64,000 nucleotides of DNA from Amylostereum areolatum (GCA_012932865.1 SAXG01000031.1:1-64000); one strand, 5' to 3'; numbered from the stretch's first letter, positions 24,372 to 35,559 are shown. The notes: generated by a model not told the origin, from the letters alone. A program made the numbers and translations.

Positions 24372-24456
24372 ACGACTCAGGATGCTGACTGGACCCGCCC
24401 CCTTTTACACCGTTCATCTGGCCGGTATCCTTCCCACGAGGTCACCGACTCTTGCC

Positions 24457-26568
24457 ATGGCCGACAACGATTTCCCGTATCGACGCAGAACTGCGCCATC
24501 CGATTGTGTTCCTTTCCGTGTCCCCTCGTCTGGGACCCAGACGCCGGTATGCGCCGCCTCAGGCTTCCTCGTGCAATGACTGATGATATTACGGATAGAT
24601 ATCGTTGACTTCCGAAGAGGATTTGATTGTATGCATGAGGGATGAGAATGCTCGCCTGGTCGCAGTGAGCGCTCACCTTAGACACAACCCTCGTTCGAAA
24701 TGTCTTACACTGTATTCAGGAGTGTGCTAACCATGTACAAGCAATCGCGAGGCTCGATGAAGACGTGGCGAAGGGACGTGATCTCGTGGACGAATTGACG
24801 AAAGAGAACGAAGGACTGGCCGGTCGGCTACAATCTATGATCAGCAAGTACAGCGAATCTGAAAATAAGTATACGGCCCTTGAAGCTGCGCACTCGGAGC
24901 TGCAAGAGGAACACAAAGCCACAGTTTCCACCCTCAACAGGCTTAATGCCGAGCAAGGTAAGCTCCGGAGGCGGGCAGACTCGTGAGTTCCTGTATCTCA
25001 TTCAAGTCCTTCGTTTCGGTAACATATCTTGCCAGGCGAATTGCAGTTGGATGGAAGGCGTCTCGATCTGTGAGTAGAGCATAAGATTGATAGAGAATAC
25101 CTTAACCAATCTTCCGTAGACGACGGACCGGGGAACATCCACAGTATCAGACTTTGAGCAAGTACCAGAGCTCGAAAACCGTGAGGCAGGTCTGTCGATT
25201 TCCGGGAGGCATACAGAGATAGCTTCAAATCAAGATTCTGCTGGTGCGCTTCTCGTGTTTGTCGTATCTGCGCAAATTAATGAGGATTGTGCGTAGAGAC
25301 TGCAAGCCCCGACACCTCAGGCAGTGGCATACCCCTATCGCCACCCACGCGGTTGCAGGTCGACAGAGGTACTGGCTCGCGTGATCTTGCAACCGAGTTT
25401 GTAGATGCAGGCTGGTTTGGCCACCTTGCTGCAGTCCAGGGTGACGGGCATGATGAAGGGGCCTGTTAAGGACGGTCCTTATCACGTGACAAGCGGCTCA
25501 GGCTACAGTACTCGTGTGGATGAGAGGTGGGATCAGGTGATCCAGACGTCTCGGCTATACGAAGTTAGAGGTCGATAAGCGAAGCAGTAAGTCTTCACGG
25601 AAGACTTAGGCGAGCTTTCGACTTAGTTACTTTATGCTCTCTTTAGTAGCTTTTAAGAGGAGGTTCTATTCAGAACAGTCCTGTATTTACAAAGAGAACG
25701 AGCTGAGGAATAGCTCGTTCGTTGAGCCTCCTTTTATAAGAAAGGAGGTCGAGTAAACAAATGTACATAATGCAACGATCGTATCAAGTATCTACGGGGA
25801 CGCGACTGTGGCACCGTCGTGGCTGTGTTGTCGACATGTCGACGAACTGTGGCACTGTCGGAGCTGTGTTGTCGAGATGCCGACGATCTGTGGCAGCGTC
25901 GTAGAGATGGTTACGAACTAGGGCATAGTCGTAACCCGTCGTTCAGCGACGCCGTTCTGAATAAGGTAAGGGAAAAATGATATACCTTATCGAAGTTGTA
26001 ACAGGGCCACGATGAACACGAATGCGATGGACGGTGAATCCGAAGTGATACGGGCCGTTTCTGATTCCTGGCCTGTATTCCTGGGATGGCAAGCTTCTAT
26101 GCCATATTTCTTTCACACCTGGCGGCTGTACTTGACTGCCGGTGAGTAACCGACTTCATTAGTTCTCGCCTGTTTCACGAGCCTTCTCCAGGCCTTACAC
26201 CTTCGCCTCCCATGGAGAAACATGCACTGGCGACGCACATGCGAGGCTCGCTCAGAGAGCTTCCCCGATGCTGCCGTGTTGTCTGGCATTACATCGCTAT
26301 CACGTTCGCATTTATAGCAAGGCCTCACAAGATGTCGCGTCCACCGCTGTTACGCAGTGGCCCCGACCTCCGCCATCTCGGTGTTGCCTGCGTCGCGTTT
26401 GTCACGTTCGTCATTCTGGGCGCCATAGCGTTCTTCCAATCTGACCCTGGCGATGTGCATACGATAACCAGCGAGGCAACGCCCCTGTATGGGAGACCGT
26501 TAATGGAATTTTTTCGGTGTCAAAATCGAGATGTGCATGGGGAAGAATGCTCCTTCACAGGCCGTTGA
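24457..26568 (+). pseudogene. Coiled-coil/membrane protein gene split by a solo LTR
   Basis: Exons before the insertion are 24457-24546, 24599-24664, 24720-24957, 25047-25069, 25120-25243 and 25297-25463. After it, 26009-26141 and 26192-26568 continue in the same frame, with one further 50-nt intron. Without the LTR and one copy of its target duplication the exons sum to 1,218 nt, about 405 residues. The protein has a coiled coil (LDEDVAKGRDLVDELTKENE and following, about residues 55-130), a Ser/Thr/Glu-rich linker, and a single membrane segment near the end (LGVACVAFVTFVILGAIAFF). The LTR now ends the frame at TGT-TAA (25464-25469), so a truncated product lacking the membrane anchor would be made. 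The intact frame on both sides suggests the insertion is recent. Family not recognised. Confidence 0.75.
25464..26003. mobile_element. Solo LTR, 540 bp, with 5-bp target duplication
   Basis: The element begins TGTTAAGG and ends GTAACA, with TGTTA/TAACA inverted ends. It is flanked by GGGCC on both sides (25459-25463 and 26004-26008). A 5-bp duplication and TG...CA ends are typical of LTR retrotransposons. No internal coding region is present, so it is a solo LTR left by recombination. Inside are a TATA-like TTTTATAA (25732-25739), a perfect hairpin (AACGAGCT...AGCTCGTT, about 25698-25720) and a 41-bp tandem repeat starting at 25805, 25846 and 25887 (GGCACTGTCG-type units). It lies inside the coding exon of the 24457 gene. 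Ty3 or Ty1 type cannot be decided from an LTR alone. Confidence 0.9.
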
Positions 26569-28053
26569 AAGTTAGTTAGTTACTCACCTCATCCAACTCG
26601 TTGTGAATTACCTATCCATCCCCGTTACCGACCTGTTGTTTATCGGACACTTAGCGAAGCGAGTGAATCGAGAGAAAGAGTATACCTGTCTACATCAATC
26701 CATGTTCAGCCCGCCCAACCGTCTCCTCGTCTGCCTCCAGCCGTTCTGAGGTTCTTTCATATGGGTTTGTGGGCGTCGGCAGGACAAGCCTGGGACCAGC
26801 TAAGGCTGCCTCCACCCCTGCCGTGCCGCCGCCACCCTTCCTTATCTTCAACGCGTATCTACCTCGCATTCCTATAAAGTACAGGCTCTTACAAGCCATA
26901 TACAGTGACCACTCCTATTCTCCATCTTTGCTCCCCAATGCCTGGGCCGCCGATCTCATGGTGAGAGATGACGCGGTCCAACGCGCCCTTTTCCTGCGGG
27001 CGCGCGTTCACTGCAAGTATGTGTACTCGTCGGCCTCCCACTTTCTACGTGTTTTGACGCGTTCGGATGCTTTCGGAGGTGTCACATTTCTTCTTTCTAA
27101 TGTATGATACTTTTTACCGCCTTCATTCCAAGAACGGACCCCCCTTGTCGCAAGCTTAAGTAACGCATTCTCTATTAAAGACGCGACCCTCACATGAAAC
27201 TAGGTGAGTACGTTAGCGAACAGAGCACAGAGAAAGAACTGACCGATTTCTGCGACGATATAGTACTCCAGCACATGCTGGCCCGCTTCTGATTCTAGGC
27301 AACCACCACAAACACGTCGGGCCTATTCTCTCAACAACGGAAGCCGCGCCGATCGGCAGCGATGAGTACCCAGGGGACACAGGATAACGCACGCCCACTG
27401 GATATCACCGCTCCAACTGGAATATGGATGGATTTCGTTTGTATCTCATGCCCATATTCGTATACTTGCTTCCGTTACTCGGGCATTCGCATCAATTTTG
27501 TAGTGCGCACTCGCTCCTAAGGACTTATAAGAAGACATTAGCTCGACAGGTCGGATGGAAATACTTCTGTCTTCATGGGAAGACGCCTTTTAGGTTCCGT
27601 GTTCTTGCCAAGGTGCGAGGATTTGTGTCTGAGAGGTGGGTGAACGATAAATTTTGTAAGCTCCTCGTTATCTTTTTTGTACTGGAGGAAAAGCTTACGC
27701 CCTTGTCTCTCGATTGGTTCGTCAGCGTCTGCCTCGTCGCCCTTCTCTTTAGACGCGCCAGGTTCGCAAACGAGTTTCCCTTTACCTTGGTCCCCCAAGA
27801 GCAAGTGTACAAGCTGCTCGAACTGTGTCACAGCTAGGGTGTACAACAACGCAAGTCCCAGGGCTGGTTATTGCGTGTGGGACTGTTGTGCACCACTCGC
27901 TGAGCTCTCGCGCTCAGCGTCGCTCAGCCTCATGTAACCACACAACCACAGGTTGTACCAGCGCCGAGCACCTGTGATTCACGCGGTGATCGAGCGAAGA
28001 AGAAGACGCCTCTGTGATAAAGATTTTACGCGTAAATGAAAGGACCTGATACA
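26569..28053. other. No confident gene
   Basis: Open frames at 26769-27107 (plus) and at 27424-27837 (plus, overlapped by one on the minus strand at 27538-27849) show no motif, and I found no supporting splice pattern. Probably intergenic or decayed sequence between the LTR-split gene and copy C. Confidence 0.4.
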
Positions 28054-29546
28054 TTACAGGTCACACCCTTCTGGCCAGAACCACATCCATCCCTCAGGTC
28101 CACATCTCCCTCCCTCAACCTCGCTGATGTCATCCCTTAGTCCCACGATGCCCCACGGAGACACTATACCACGGAATTCGAAGCGAGCGTACGAACGCTG
28201 TAATACCATTGACACAGTGCCTTGGACGATGTTCACATACCCAGTCCACGAGGCGAAACCTTGGAGTACAAATACGGCTGAGGTAGCATTTGCACTGATG
28301 ACCGTGACCTTGAACGTGTCCATGTATATGTCATCCCGACAAAGCATTTGCGTGCACCCACGCCACTGTGCGAACGACCCTGGTGCTTTGATCAAGTCCC
28401 AAAGCGGCGTGCGTTGAATGGCGTGTCCCCGGCCAGCGAAGGCATCAAAGGCCCATTGCATGGCATCGACGCAGGTGTCAAGCCCGGTAAGGTCTGGTAG
28501 GGGGAGGGCCGCGTTGGCGCGTCGGAGACGGAGTTTGAACAGTAGGAAGATTTGCCCCACAAAGCATAGGGAAAAGCGCCGAGCAAGAAGCAACTGTGAC
28601 AGGTCTTGCGGGGGTTCGCCGAGCGGAAAAGCTTGACGAACCAAAGGACGGGAGCGACTCTGAAATTCTTGACTAAAAAAGGCTTTGGCCCTTGTTTGTC
28701 CATCTTTTGCAACATCTTCCATGCTTTCTAGGTTGAATGCTTCGCAAAAAATTCATCAGCAAGGTAGGCCCCGGCAAATACTCTAGTAAGTGACGGCACC
28801 TCGTACGAGTGCTGTTGCTATGAAGAACATACAGCGTCCCAGGTCCCTTGCCTCGTTGACGTTCATAGAAGTAGACGGGGACGAGGACGATGGTGTTACA
28901 ATGTTGCGAGTGACGGATAGATATGCGCCGTACGAAATGATGGCCCGCCATGCATCGCGACGGGTAACACCGAAAAGGTTCGCCACACTTTGAGGGCCTA
29001 GCATAGAAAAGCCAAGTGAGAAAAATGAATACATGGCTGAGAAACCCATGTTACTCTTGTAGATATTGAGGGACTGTAACTCGCTACCAAGAGTTACCAA
29101 GTCGGTAAAAGTCTCAACGCTGTGGGCAATATGGAGATCTCTATATCCCCAGAGCTTGGAAGTGCCCCGGGTTATCAAAGTTCGTTCTTCCATAGGATCA
29201 GCTATTTGGGACATTAACGATAATCCACTAAATGAGATAACTGGTGTGTTATTGACTCACGTCGGTGCAAAGGAGCAGAGAGTCTTTTCTCCAGGCTGTC
29301 GAGACGGTTCTCAAATTGGACAAAGCAGATATTGACACTTCTCCAGTGAGATTTCAAGTCAATCGATGGGTCTGAAACACACTCGACCTCCCAACCGGCA
29401 TTGACGACACGCTGCTTGTGAATGATGGCGAGTTTTAGACTTTCGAGGATGCATTTGTTGGTGAGGGATAACGCGATTAGATCGTTGTTTGCGGCAGAGT
29501 AAAGCGCAATTTCTTGCACAAGTTCAGGGGAGAGGCGCAAGAGCAT
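28054..29546 (-). CDS. F-box-like lineage family protein, copy C
   Basis: Four minus-strand exons: 29546-29261, 29201-29055, 28997-28800 and 28727-28054. Introns are 59, 57 and 72 nt; 434 residues with an exact frame. It starts MLLRLSPELVQEIALYS and has LIALSLTNKCILESL (F-box-like helices), DAWRAIISYGAYLSV in the middle, RRFSLCFVGQIFLLFKL, and the end motifs FRGIVSPWGIVGLRD and EGWMWFWP. Its first intron is not present in copies A, B or D; the other two are in shared positions. The clean structure and conserved motifs suggest an intact gene. Role unknown; an SCF adaptor is likely only by the N-terminal helix. Confidence 0.8.
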
Positions 29547-30666
29547 CTAATATATATATGTCAGCTGCTTCTGTACGGAATGGGAAACGGGAAAACCCCT
29601 TTCAGTATTACTCTTGATATGCAAAGGCGAGAGGATTCGACGGCACGCGAACGAGAGGATGAAGGGGGAGCAGGGTTTCACCTTGCTTCGAATATATGCT
29701 GTTTTTCGTTGCGAAAGACAAACAACCGTTGTCCAAGGGGACACGGCTGGAAGGGACTTTACCACATGTACGAGATATCTGTATCCATAGATAAAGGCCC
29801 TGTAGCGAAACACATCATTCAAATTAGGGTACAATCAACAGGTGAGACAAGGTGCGCACAGACAAAGCGACAAGGGAGTCGAGGAGAAACAAACCACGAG
29901 GGTCCGCGAGTCCTAGTCAATATCGATATCACTTGTTTTTCCAGTTCGGTCGGGCTCTGCCGCGCAGCACTGGCAGCTCCCGGCGAAACAACGCACAATG
30001 ACACGAAATGTGTCTGATGTATGGCGAAAGGATCTCACTTTCACCCACTTTGCGCGATTGGTTCCTGCACTTGCTTCAATGCTGTTAGACGTGTCAATGC
30101 CCCCTAGTGCATCCTGCTGACAAATTTCGCATTGAAGCTGAGTGAGGTGTTGACGTAAAGGGAAATGGCAAGAACGTCACTGACGCACGAAAGTGAGGTC
30201 GTGAACGCTCATGGTCAATCGAGAGAGGGAGTATTAAGATGCGATGAGTCGACCGGAGATGGCTTCGGCCTTGAAGGCGGCGGATTGGGCGAACCCTATC
30301 ATCTCCAGTGCGACTGGATGGCTTTCCAAAGGTGACACGTATGCCATCCGTAGTCCCCTGTGGGTCAAGAAGGAAATTTCGGGTCGTTGTCGGGACGCTG
30401 TTATGCAGGATGGGCGTTGTGGGCAAGTCGGCGCCGGGTTTCTGAGGATGCGCCGTGATCGTGTATGCACATTGTGGGGCGACGGCAAGGAGACATAGTG
30501 AGTACACCAGAGGCCTGTAAGTAGAGCACGGAGGTGCACTTACCAGCTCCCTGATACGAGCCAGCACGGCTGAGTCGCACCTCTCCCCGTACGTCGGCAA
30601 GGTATTGAGGTATATGGGGCTCCATTGGCCGGAGGTGGAGATCGAAGTCTCGCGGTCTTCACAAGA
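29547..30666. other. No gene; one core element
   Basis: About 1.1 kb downstream of copy C's start without a supportable gene. A minus-oriented core (ACGCACGAAAGTGAGGTCG) lies at 30182-30200, and a weak plus-oriented relative (GATCTCACTTTCACCCACT) at about 30030. These two face each other rather than away, so they are not one of the divergent pairs. Confidence 0.45.
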
Positions 30667-30723
30667 GTCGGTTTCAAGATCGTCGGTTTCAAGATCGTCG
30701 GTTTCAAGATCGTCGGTTTCAGC
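30667..30723. repeat. 15-bp tandem repeat
   Basis: Three exact copies of GTCGGTTTCAAGATC (30667-30711) followed by a partial fourth ending at about 30723. It lies in non-coding sequence. Confidence 0.95.
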
Positions 30724-31030
30724 AGGTCACGTCGGAAGGTGTAACAGGCGCAACGGGGAGAGGTATATTGTGCGTCCGCTCTCTTTCCATCATCATTGCC
30801 ACCGTTCGCGCGCTCTCTCACAGTAGAGGGATACAAGAAGAGTTACATTTCCGCCTCCGGTGAGACCCCCACACCTCCCCTTGCCTATGATGCCCTCAGG
30901 GCCCTAGATCTCGTACTATATTGTCTGGTGCACCCACCTTTAATGATGAAGGACCATCAAAGCAGGGAACTTACGTTCACACCTCAGGTATAGATTAAAA
31001 GCAGCTATGTATCAGGACTAATTGGGAAAG

Positions 31031-31217
31031 TCGACGCACGAAAGTGAGATCGAGAACGCTGAAGGGGCTTGGGATAGGAGGTAAGTCACAGTCAAGTCAC
31101 AGTGCTCAGCACGTGACATTGCCAAAATGCACATGCTCATGCGACACATTTTGCAGCTTGCGCAGGCTCAGAAATGCATGTTCCGCTCGCCTTTTGACCT
31201 CACTTTTGTGCGTTGAA
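31031..31217. repeat. Inverted pair of the core element around CACGTGAC
   Basis: A minus-oriented TCGACGCACGAAAGTGAG (31031-31048) and a plus-oriented CCTCACTTTTGTGCGTTGA (31198-31216) flank about 150 bases that include CACGTGAC at about 31111. This is the shortest complete pair in the window. The plus copy points toward copy D, which starts 630 bases further on. Confidence 0.7.
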
Positions 31218-31782
31218 AGCTGGCTCTGTTCTTCTTCCAGCACAAATCTCTCATCGAAAACTTTAACGACTTAAGCTTGCACATTGCAGCGCTTTAAGGC
31301 GCCACATGCTATAGCAACTATATATGATCGCCGCACAATGTCGCGCGCCGCTGCGGTTGGTACATGCGTCGGCTATGGCAAGCGCCGCAAGGGTAGCGTG
31401 CCCGAGCGGTCATGGAGCTGGAGGAGCTATCCTGTTCTTCCTCATTTCTGGATCTAGATGTTCCCTCCGGGTACAAGGTCTGGGCGCGGCACTTTGTTAG
31501 TAACGCCCTGCATGATCAACATTTTCAGTGCCTAACCCAAAGTCTTTCATGTGTATCCACCCTTTCTTTCATCGTAATTTCAAAGGCGTCTGATACGCAT
31601 CGGTAAAGGATGATGCATTGATGCATGATGGGTCGATTAGCGTCTTTACAACGTTCTGCCCGAGCAATCCCGTTGCCAATAGCTTGCATCAGGCATCTTG
31701 ACGGCGAGTCAAGCGGCTCATTGTATGTAGGCATTTGCGACGGTAAAAGCCGCTGCTTGCTTTATGGGCTAGGAACGGTGAC

Positions 31783-31795
31783 ATGTATTTATACA
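31783..31795 (+). promoter_or_regulatory. TATA-like box for copy D
   Basis: TATTTATAC lies about 60 bases before the ATG at 31849. This supports 31849 rather than the upstream in-frame codon at 31783 as the start. Confidence 0.5.
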
Positions 31796-31848
31796 ACCCT
31801 CTCTCTTCGTCTCCGAGTTGGTCTCGCAAACAGGTTGACTCGTCTCAG

Positions 31849-33327
31849 ATGCTGCTTTCGATCGCACCCGAGCTTGTTCAAGAAGTCGCCCTCTACATGG
31901 TGACCAACAACGACATAGGCGCACTCTCCCTCACCAGCAAACATACACTCAAAATTATGGAATTCAGTTTCCTCCACAAGCAGCGCGCTATCAACGCAGG
32001 CTGGGACGTTCGGACCAGACGTGACCCACCCCTTGATTCGTTCTCCCCGCTTTCGTACTGGAAAGGAGTCAGCCTTCGCTACGCTCGCATAGAGCGACTT
32101 CTTGCTCAAGCTTTGAAATACAACTTCAATCCTCCCCCGGAAGACTCCACACCTTCGCCCCTCGTTGTCGCGCACACCGATCAAGGCTATCCACTTCCTG
32201 GGCACGACCCGGCCGTATGGGAGCAGTGTCCATTATCCTTCAGCGTAACGCTTGGAAATGAGGCTATTGTATTCGACTCCGCCATCATGTTCTCCTGGAT
32301 GGACGCCATGGCACAAGAGCTACAACCCTCTCAATTTTTGTATTGTACGTATATCGCATACTTTGCTTCTGGATCTCCCCTGATGTCCACCCTCCTAGCT
32401 CCCCAAAATATTTCCTGCCTGCTTCAAGCGGCCCATCGGGACATTTGGCGTCTCACAATTCGGGCAGTAATACTCTTCGCAGAACCGCGCTTTGAGAATT
32501 TCGACGTCTGCAATGCCCTCCGCTTGGAACGGTTCGCACTCACCCTTGCCGCGACGTTCACTCGAGGTAGGAGACGTGCCGTACTCTCCGGTATGTTCAT
32601 CAGCTTACGCAAATATACAGCCGACTGTGCCGAGCTGGACGAACGGCTGTCTTTTTTCTCATGGTCGGACACCACAGGGATTGCTTTGCTCAACCGGAGC
32701 TACATGGCGAAGGCCATTCCTCTCGTAGGGCCAGGAGTGGCATCTCCCGCTGAGGTTTCGCGACAGTTTTCATTGTGCTTCGTAGCCCAAGTTTTCATGC
32801 GGTTTTATCTACGCTGGGTTTGCGTTGACGAAGACGAATGTGGAGTCGGCGACAAACGGGACCCCATCTGCGACCTTCGGCCCATAGAAGCATGTTGCTT
32901 CGGTAAGGAAGCTGAGTGGGCAGATCACGTCTACAAGGCTGGGAGTCGCGATAGCGTTGTGTACACGCCACTGCAATTGTTGATCGACGGGGGCGCGGGA
33001 TTTTCCGTTGAATGGCATGGCTTCATCATGGGTGGCGCGCAGGGGGCAATTGGCTACTTACGCGTTGTGGTTGTCACCGACTCTGTTACTCCCACCATGC
33101 TCACATTTTTGGTCAAGGAGGTCGGATCGCAGGATAGCGTGTTTGCCACCGGACTCTGCAACCTTCGTGATGGCACTATTACGATGCTGCAAGATGGTGT
33201 CGAACGGGTGTGCTTTCGTGGAGTGGTCTCCCCGTGGGGGTGGGTAACGCGATGGGATTACGTAGAGGTGGGCACCCCCGACTATTCGGGTGGGTGGTGG
33301 TGGATGTGGCCCTTCAGCGGGTTGTAA
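31849..33327 (+). CDS. F-box-like lineage family protein, copy D
   Basis: Plus-strand member of the four-copy family. The whole stretch from 31849 to 33327 is one open frame, but comparison with A, B and C shows two introns of exactly 54 nt inside it: 32345-32398 (GTACGT...CTAG) and 32567-32620 (GTAGGA...ACAG). Both sit at the shared family positions, and both are multiples of three without stops. The spliced product is 456 residues. It begins MLLSIAPELVQEVALYM and IGALSLTSKHTLKIM (F-box-like), has RRFSL-type SRQFSLCFVAQVFMRFYL, and ends FRGVVSPWGWVTRWD and GGWWWMWP. Retention of either intron would add 18 residues without a frame break, so more than one protein form is possible. The function of the C-terminal domain is unknown. 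Confidence 0.8.
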   Translation: MLLSIAPELVQEVALYMVTNNDIGALSLTSKHTLKIMEFSFLHKQRAINAGWDVRTRRDPPLDSFSPLSYWKGVSLRYARIERLLAQALKYNFNPPPEDSTPSPLVVAHTDQGYPLPGHDPAVWEQCPLSFSVTLGNEAIVFDSAIMFSWMDAMAQELQPSQFLYCTYIAYFASGSPLMSTLLAPQNISCLLQAAHRDIWRLTIRAVILFAEPRFENFDVCNALRLERFALTLAATFTRGRRRAVLSGMFISLRKYTADCAELDERLSFFSWSDTTGIALLNRSYMAKAIPLVGPGVASPAEVSRQFSLCFVAQVFMRFYLRWVCVDEDECGVGDKRDPICDLRPIEACCFGKEAEWADHVYKAGSRDSVVYTPLQLLIDGGAGFSVEWHGFIMGGAQGAIGYLRVVVVTDSVTPTMLTFLVKEVGSQDSVFATGLCNLRDGTITMLQDGVERVCFRGVVSPWGWVTRWDYVEVGTPDYSGGWWWMWPFSGL

Positions 33328-33949
33328 TGTCATAGATGCAACGATTGCGAGAAAGCGTTGAGAATTGTTTTTTCTTCTGTACAAGCCATTAGTTCGCTCA
33401 ATATCAAGAAATTCACCTTTTCATCCCTTCGTCCTCGTCCCCAGCAGCATACTCTAGCTCCTCCGGTGTGGGACACTGAGCAGATGCGACGACGTTCTTG
33501 ACTGCTCCAATGGCCTTGTCGTCCACGCGAAGCCGTTCTCACATGGTTTGTCCGGACTCCCGCCCGCCGAACCTGGAACAAGGTCCGCGTCAGGCCGTGG
33601 AAGAACGTTTTCTACTTAGTACCTTCCGGATGCGCAATGATTACATAATGAGGCCGCCCGAGATTTCCCTGGCTCTTCCTCACATCGCGCGCGATACATA
33701 CCTATAGCTAACTGTATCTTCTCATTCTCGCGCCCCTGCGTCCAGTGGTTGAGACCGCGCGATGACTTTCCTGGGTTCTTTCCTTCGCAGTTTTTTTGCT
33801 TCTTAGTGCTTGGATAGGGACTGCGCGGACCCTCTATGTAAGTCAATCCTTACAACGCCTTTGCGACGAGCCAAACCTCCCGGACTAACAAGACTAACTA
33901 ACCACTGCAACGTGCAAGCAACGCGCGTATACGTGTGGCGGCGCGAAGC
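33328..33949. other. Intergenic, no gene seen
   Basis: About 600 bases between copy D and repeat R copy 2 with no supportable gene. Confidence 0.5.
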
Positions 33950-34405
33950 CACGCGCTCCAGCGCGTCGGTGGCATAAACAGAACCAAACACGTGAGCTTT
34001 TGCAAGTCCCTTCACGCTTCATGCTTCACGCTTCAACGTTCAACATTCAATGCTCCTCTAGGCTCCTCCCCTGCACGTTCCGTCTTTCCGCCTTCTTACC
34101 TATGCTCAATCTCACTTCTGTGCGTCGAGCGCTGGTTTACGCATTGATACGCTTTTCATGTCTCTTGACCGTGGCACTGAAACGCTTTGTCATGCTCTCC
34201 CTGGTCGAAGAGAAGGCCTTGCATTTTACCTTGCTCGCCTCTTACGGCCGATCCGGAAGAGCAAGTCGACGGCACTTGGGTGTGTAGGACATCTCTCCAC
34301 GACTGGTCAACATTGGTGGCATCCAACAGACCTCATGGACTATATGCACCAAATATACCCGAAGATTAGGATACAAAATAATCCGTTCGCGTAGCAAGAC
34401 CTGCC
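33950..34405 (+). repeat. Dispersed repeat R, copy 2 (forward)
   Basis: The most complete copy. In order: a GC-rich start (CCACGCGCTCCAGCGCGTCGG), ATAAACA, CACGTGAGC (about 33990), a CT-rich stretch, the core ATCTCACTTCTGTGCGTCGA (34109-34128), then about 280 bases that match 909-1190 on the opposite strand and end at GCAAGACCTG (about 34396-34405). The first half also matches 41235-41430 (minus) and, loosely, 16690-16832. No protein is encoded. Confidence 0.75.
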
Positions 34406-35559
34406 AACGTCCACTGCTCACCCCGCCGACGTGCCCATGCGCCTCCCCCGAAGGTGCGAACAGCCGCAGGTCGAACATGTGACCCGTCTACGCCATGCTC
34501 TCCGTCGCGTTCGGGCAGTGCGTCTAGCAGCGTCCATGCAGGCGGCAGCTTCAAGTTGCACCGTCCTTCCTCGCCACTTTCGTCCCCCTCGCTGCCCCCT
34601 TCCCCACCCTGCTCCCGCTCCCTGCTCCTGGGCCCGCGTCACGCCGCGCCCGCCGGAAACACGGTCACGAACGTCGGTCCATCCAAAGAGCACATTGTAC
34701 AATGCGATCCGTGATCGTGAGACCTTGGCCGCGGTGATGGAACGCCGGGAGCTCTTGGAGGAGCACGGTCTCGCGCTGTTCAACGAGGTGAAGTGGTTGA
34801 ACCGTGAGTTTGACCGGATGCGCACGCCGAGCGGAGGCACGCTTTGAACTGGCATCAAAGCGTCAGCGGACTCAGGCGAAGAAACGAGTGGCAGGTGCGT
34901 CCATATGTGACCTCTCGCGTGGACTACCAGTGCTTACAGGGCTGTACAGAGCCAGAGCCAGATGATGTTGCTGGCGTTCCCAGGTCTGCATTGCGACAGC
35001 AGGGCAATGTTGCTGCGGATGGGTGCCTCCGCTTGATGGCATTCTCTCCCGCCCATACAAATGGCAGCTTGGACACAAGCAGTCCACCTCCATCCATGGT
35101 TCAAAATGTCGTCCCTTCAAAGCGGCCGCATTCACCCTCCCCAGACGGACCCGACTCTTACACCCCGCTGTTCCACACCCCTTCCACTCACAACCCGCTT
35201 CTGCGCGAAAACAACGCCGATCTACCGCTCTCGAGAGCGTTCTTTCCCTCACACCGCCATCCAACTCGGCAATGTACGACTTACTTTCAACCACAACTCA
35301 ACCTTCCGATGCGCCTACGGAGCTCGACGACCTACTGTCTCTCCACGACGCACCCGATCCCGAATACGTCACTTCCATCGCATCTATCCCTGTAACCCTA
35401 AGCATCCTCAATCGAAGAACTTCCCGAAATACATATGTGCACTTCGCCGTGTACGAGCCTTCGAAAGACCGTGAGCCACCCTCCCCTCCCGTTGCCGTCG
35501 ACCAGCACCACCCACTCTTCCCGTTGTCGTCGTCCAGGAATCATAGTGACCGACCTTGA
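34406..35559. other. Uncertain coding pieces, no gene model
   Basis: A plus-strand frame ending at 34847 closes with a charged helical stretch (AVMERRELLEEHGLALFNE and WLNREFDRMR). Another at about 35270-35560 has TELDDLLSLHDAPDPEYVTS. Either could be an exon, but I found no joining introns or family match. They may be the decayed front of the transporter pseudogene that follows. Confidence 0.3.

Noticed and set aside
30667..30723. Short regular repeat considered as a CRISPR array
   Set aside because: The units are directly adjacent 15-mers without spacers, in eukaryotic sequence.
31395..31430. tRNA-like start resembling a Ser/Leu tRNA 5' end (GTGCCCGAGCGGTC)
   Set aside because: No matching anticodon arm, T arm or acceptor 3' strand follows; there is no GGTTCRANNCC box downstream at the right distance.
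31783..33327. Single-exon reading of copy D from 31783, suggesting a retroposed copy
   Set aside because: Paralogue comparison shows two introns at shared positions, and a TATA-like box lies at the proposed upstream start.
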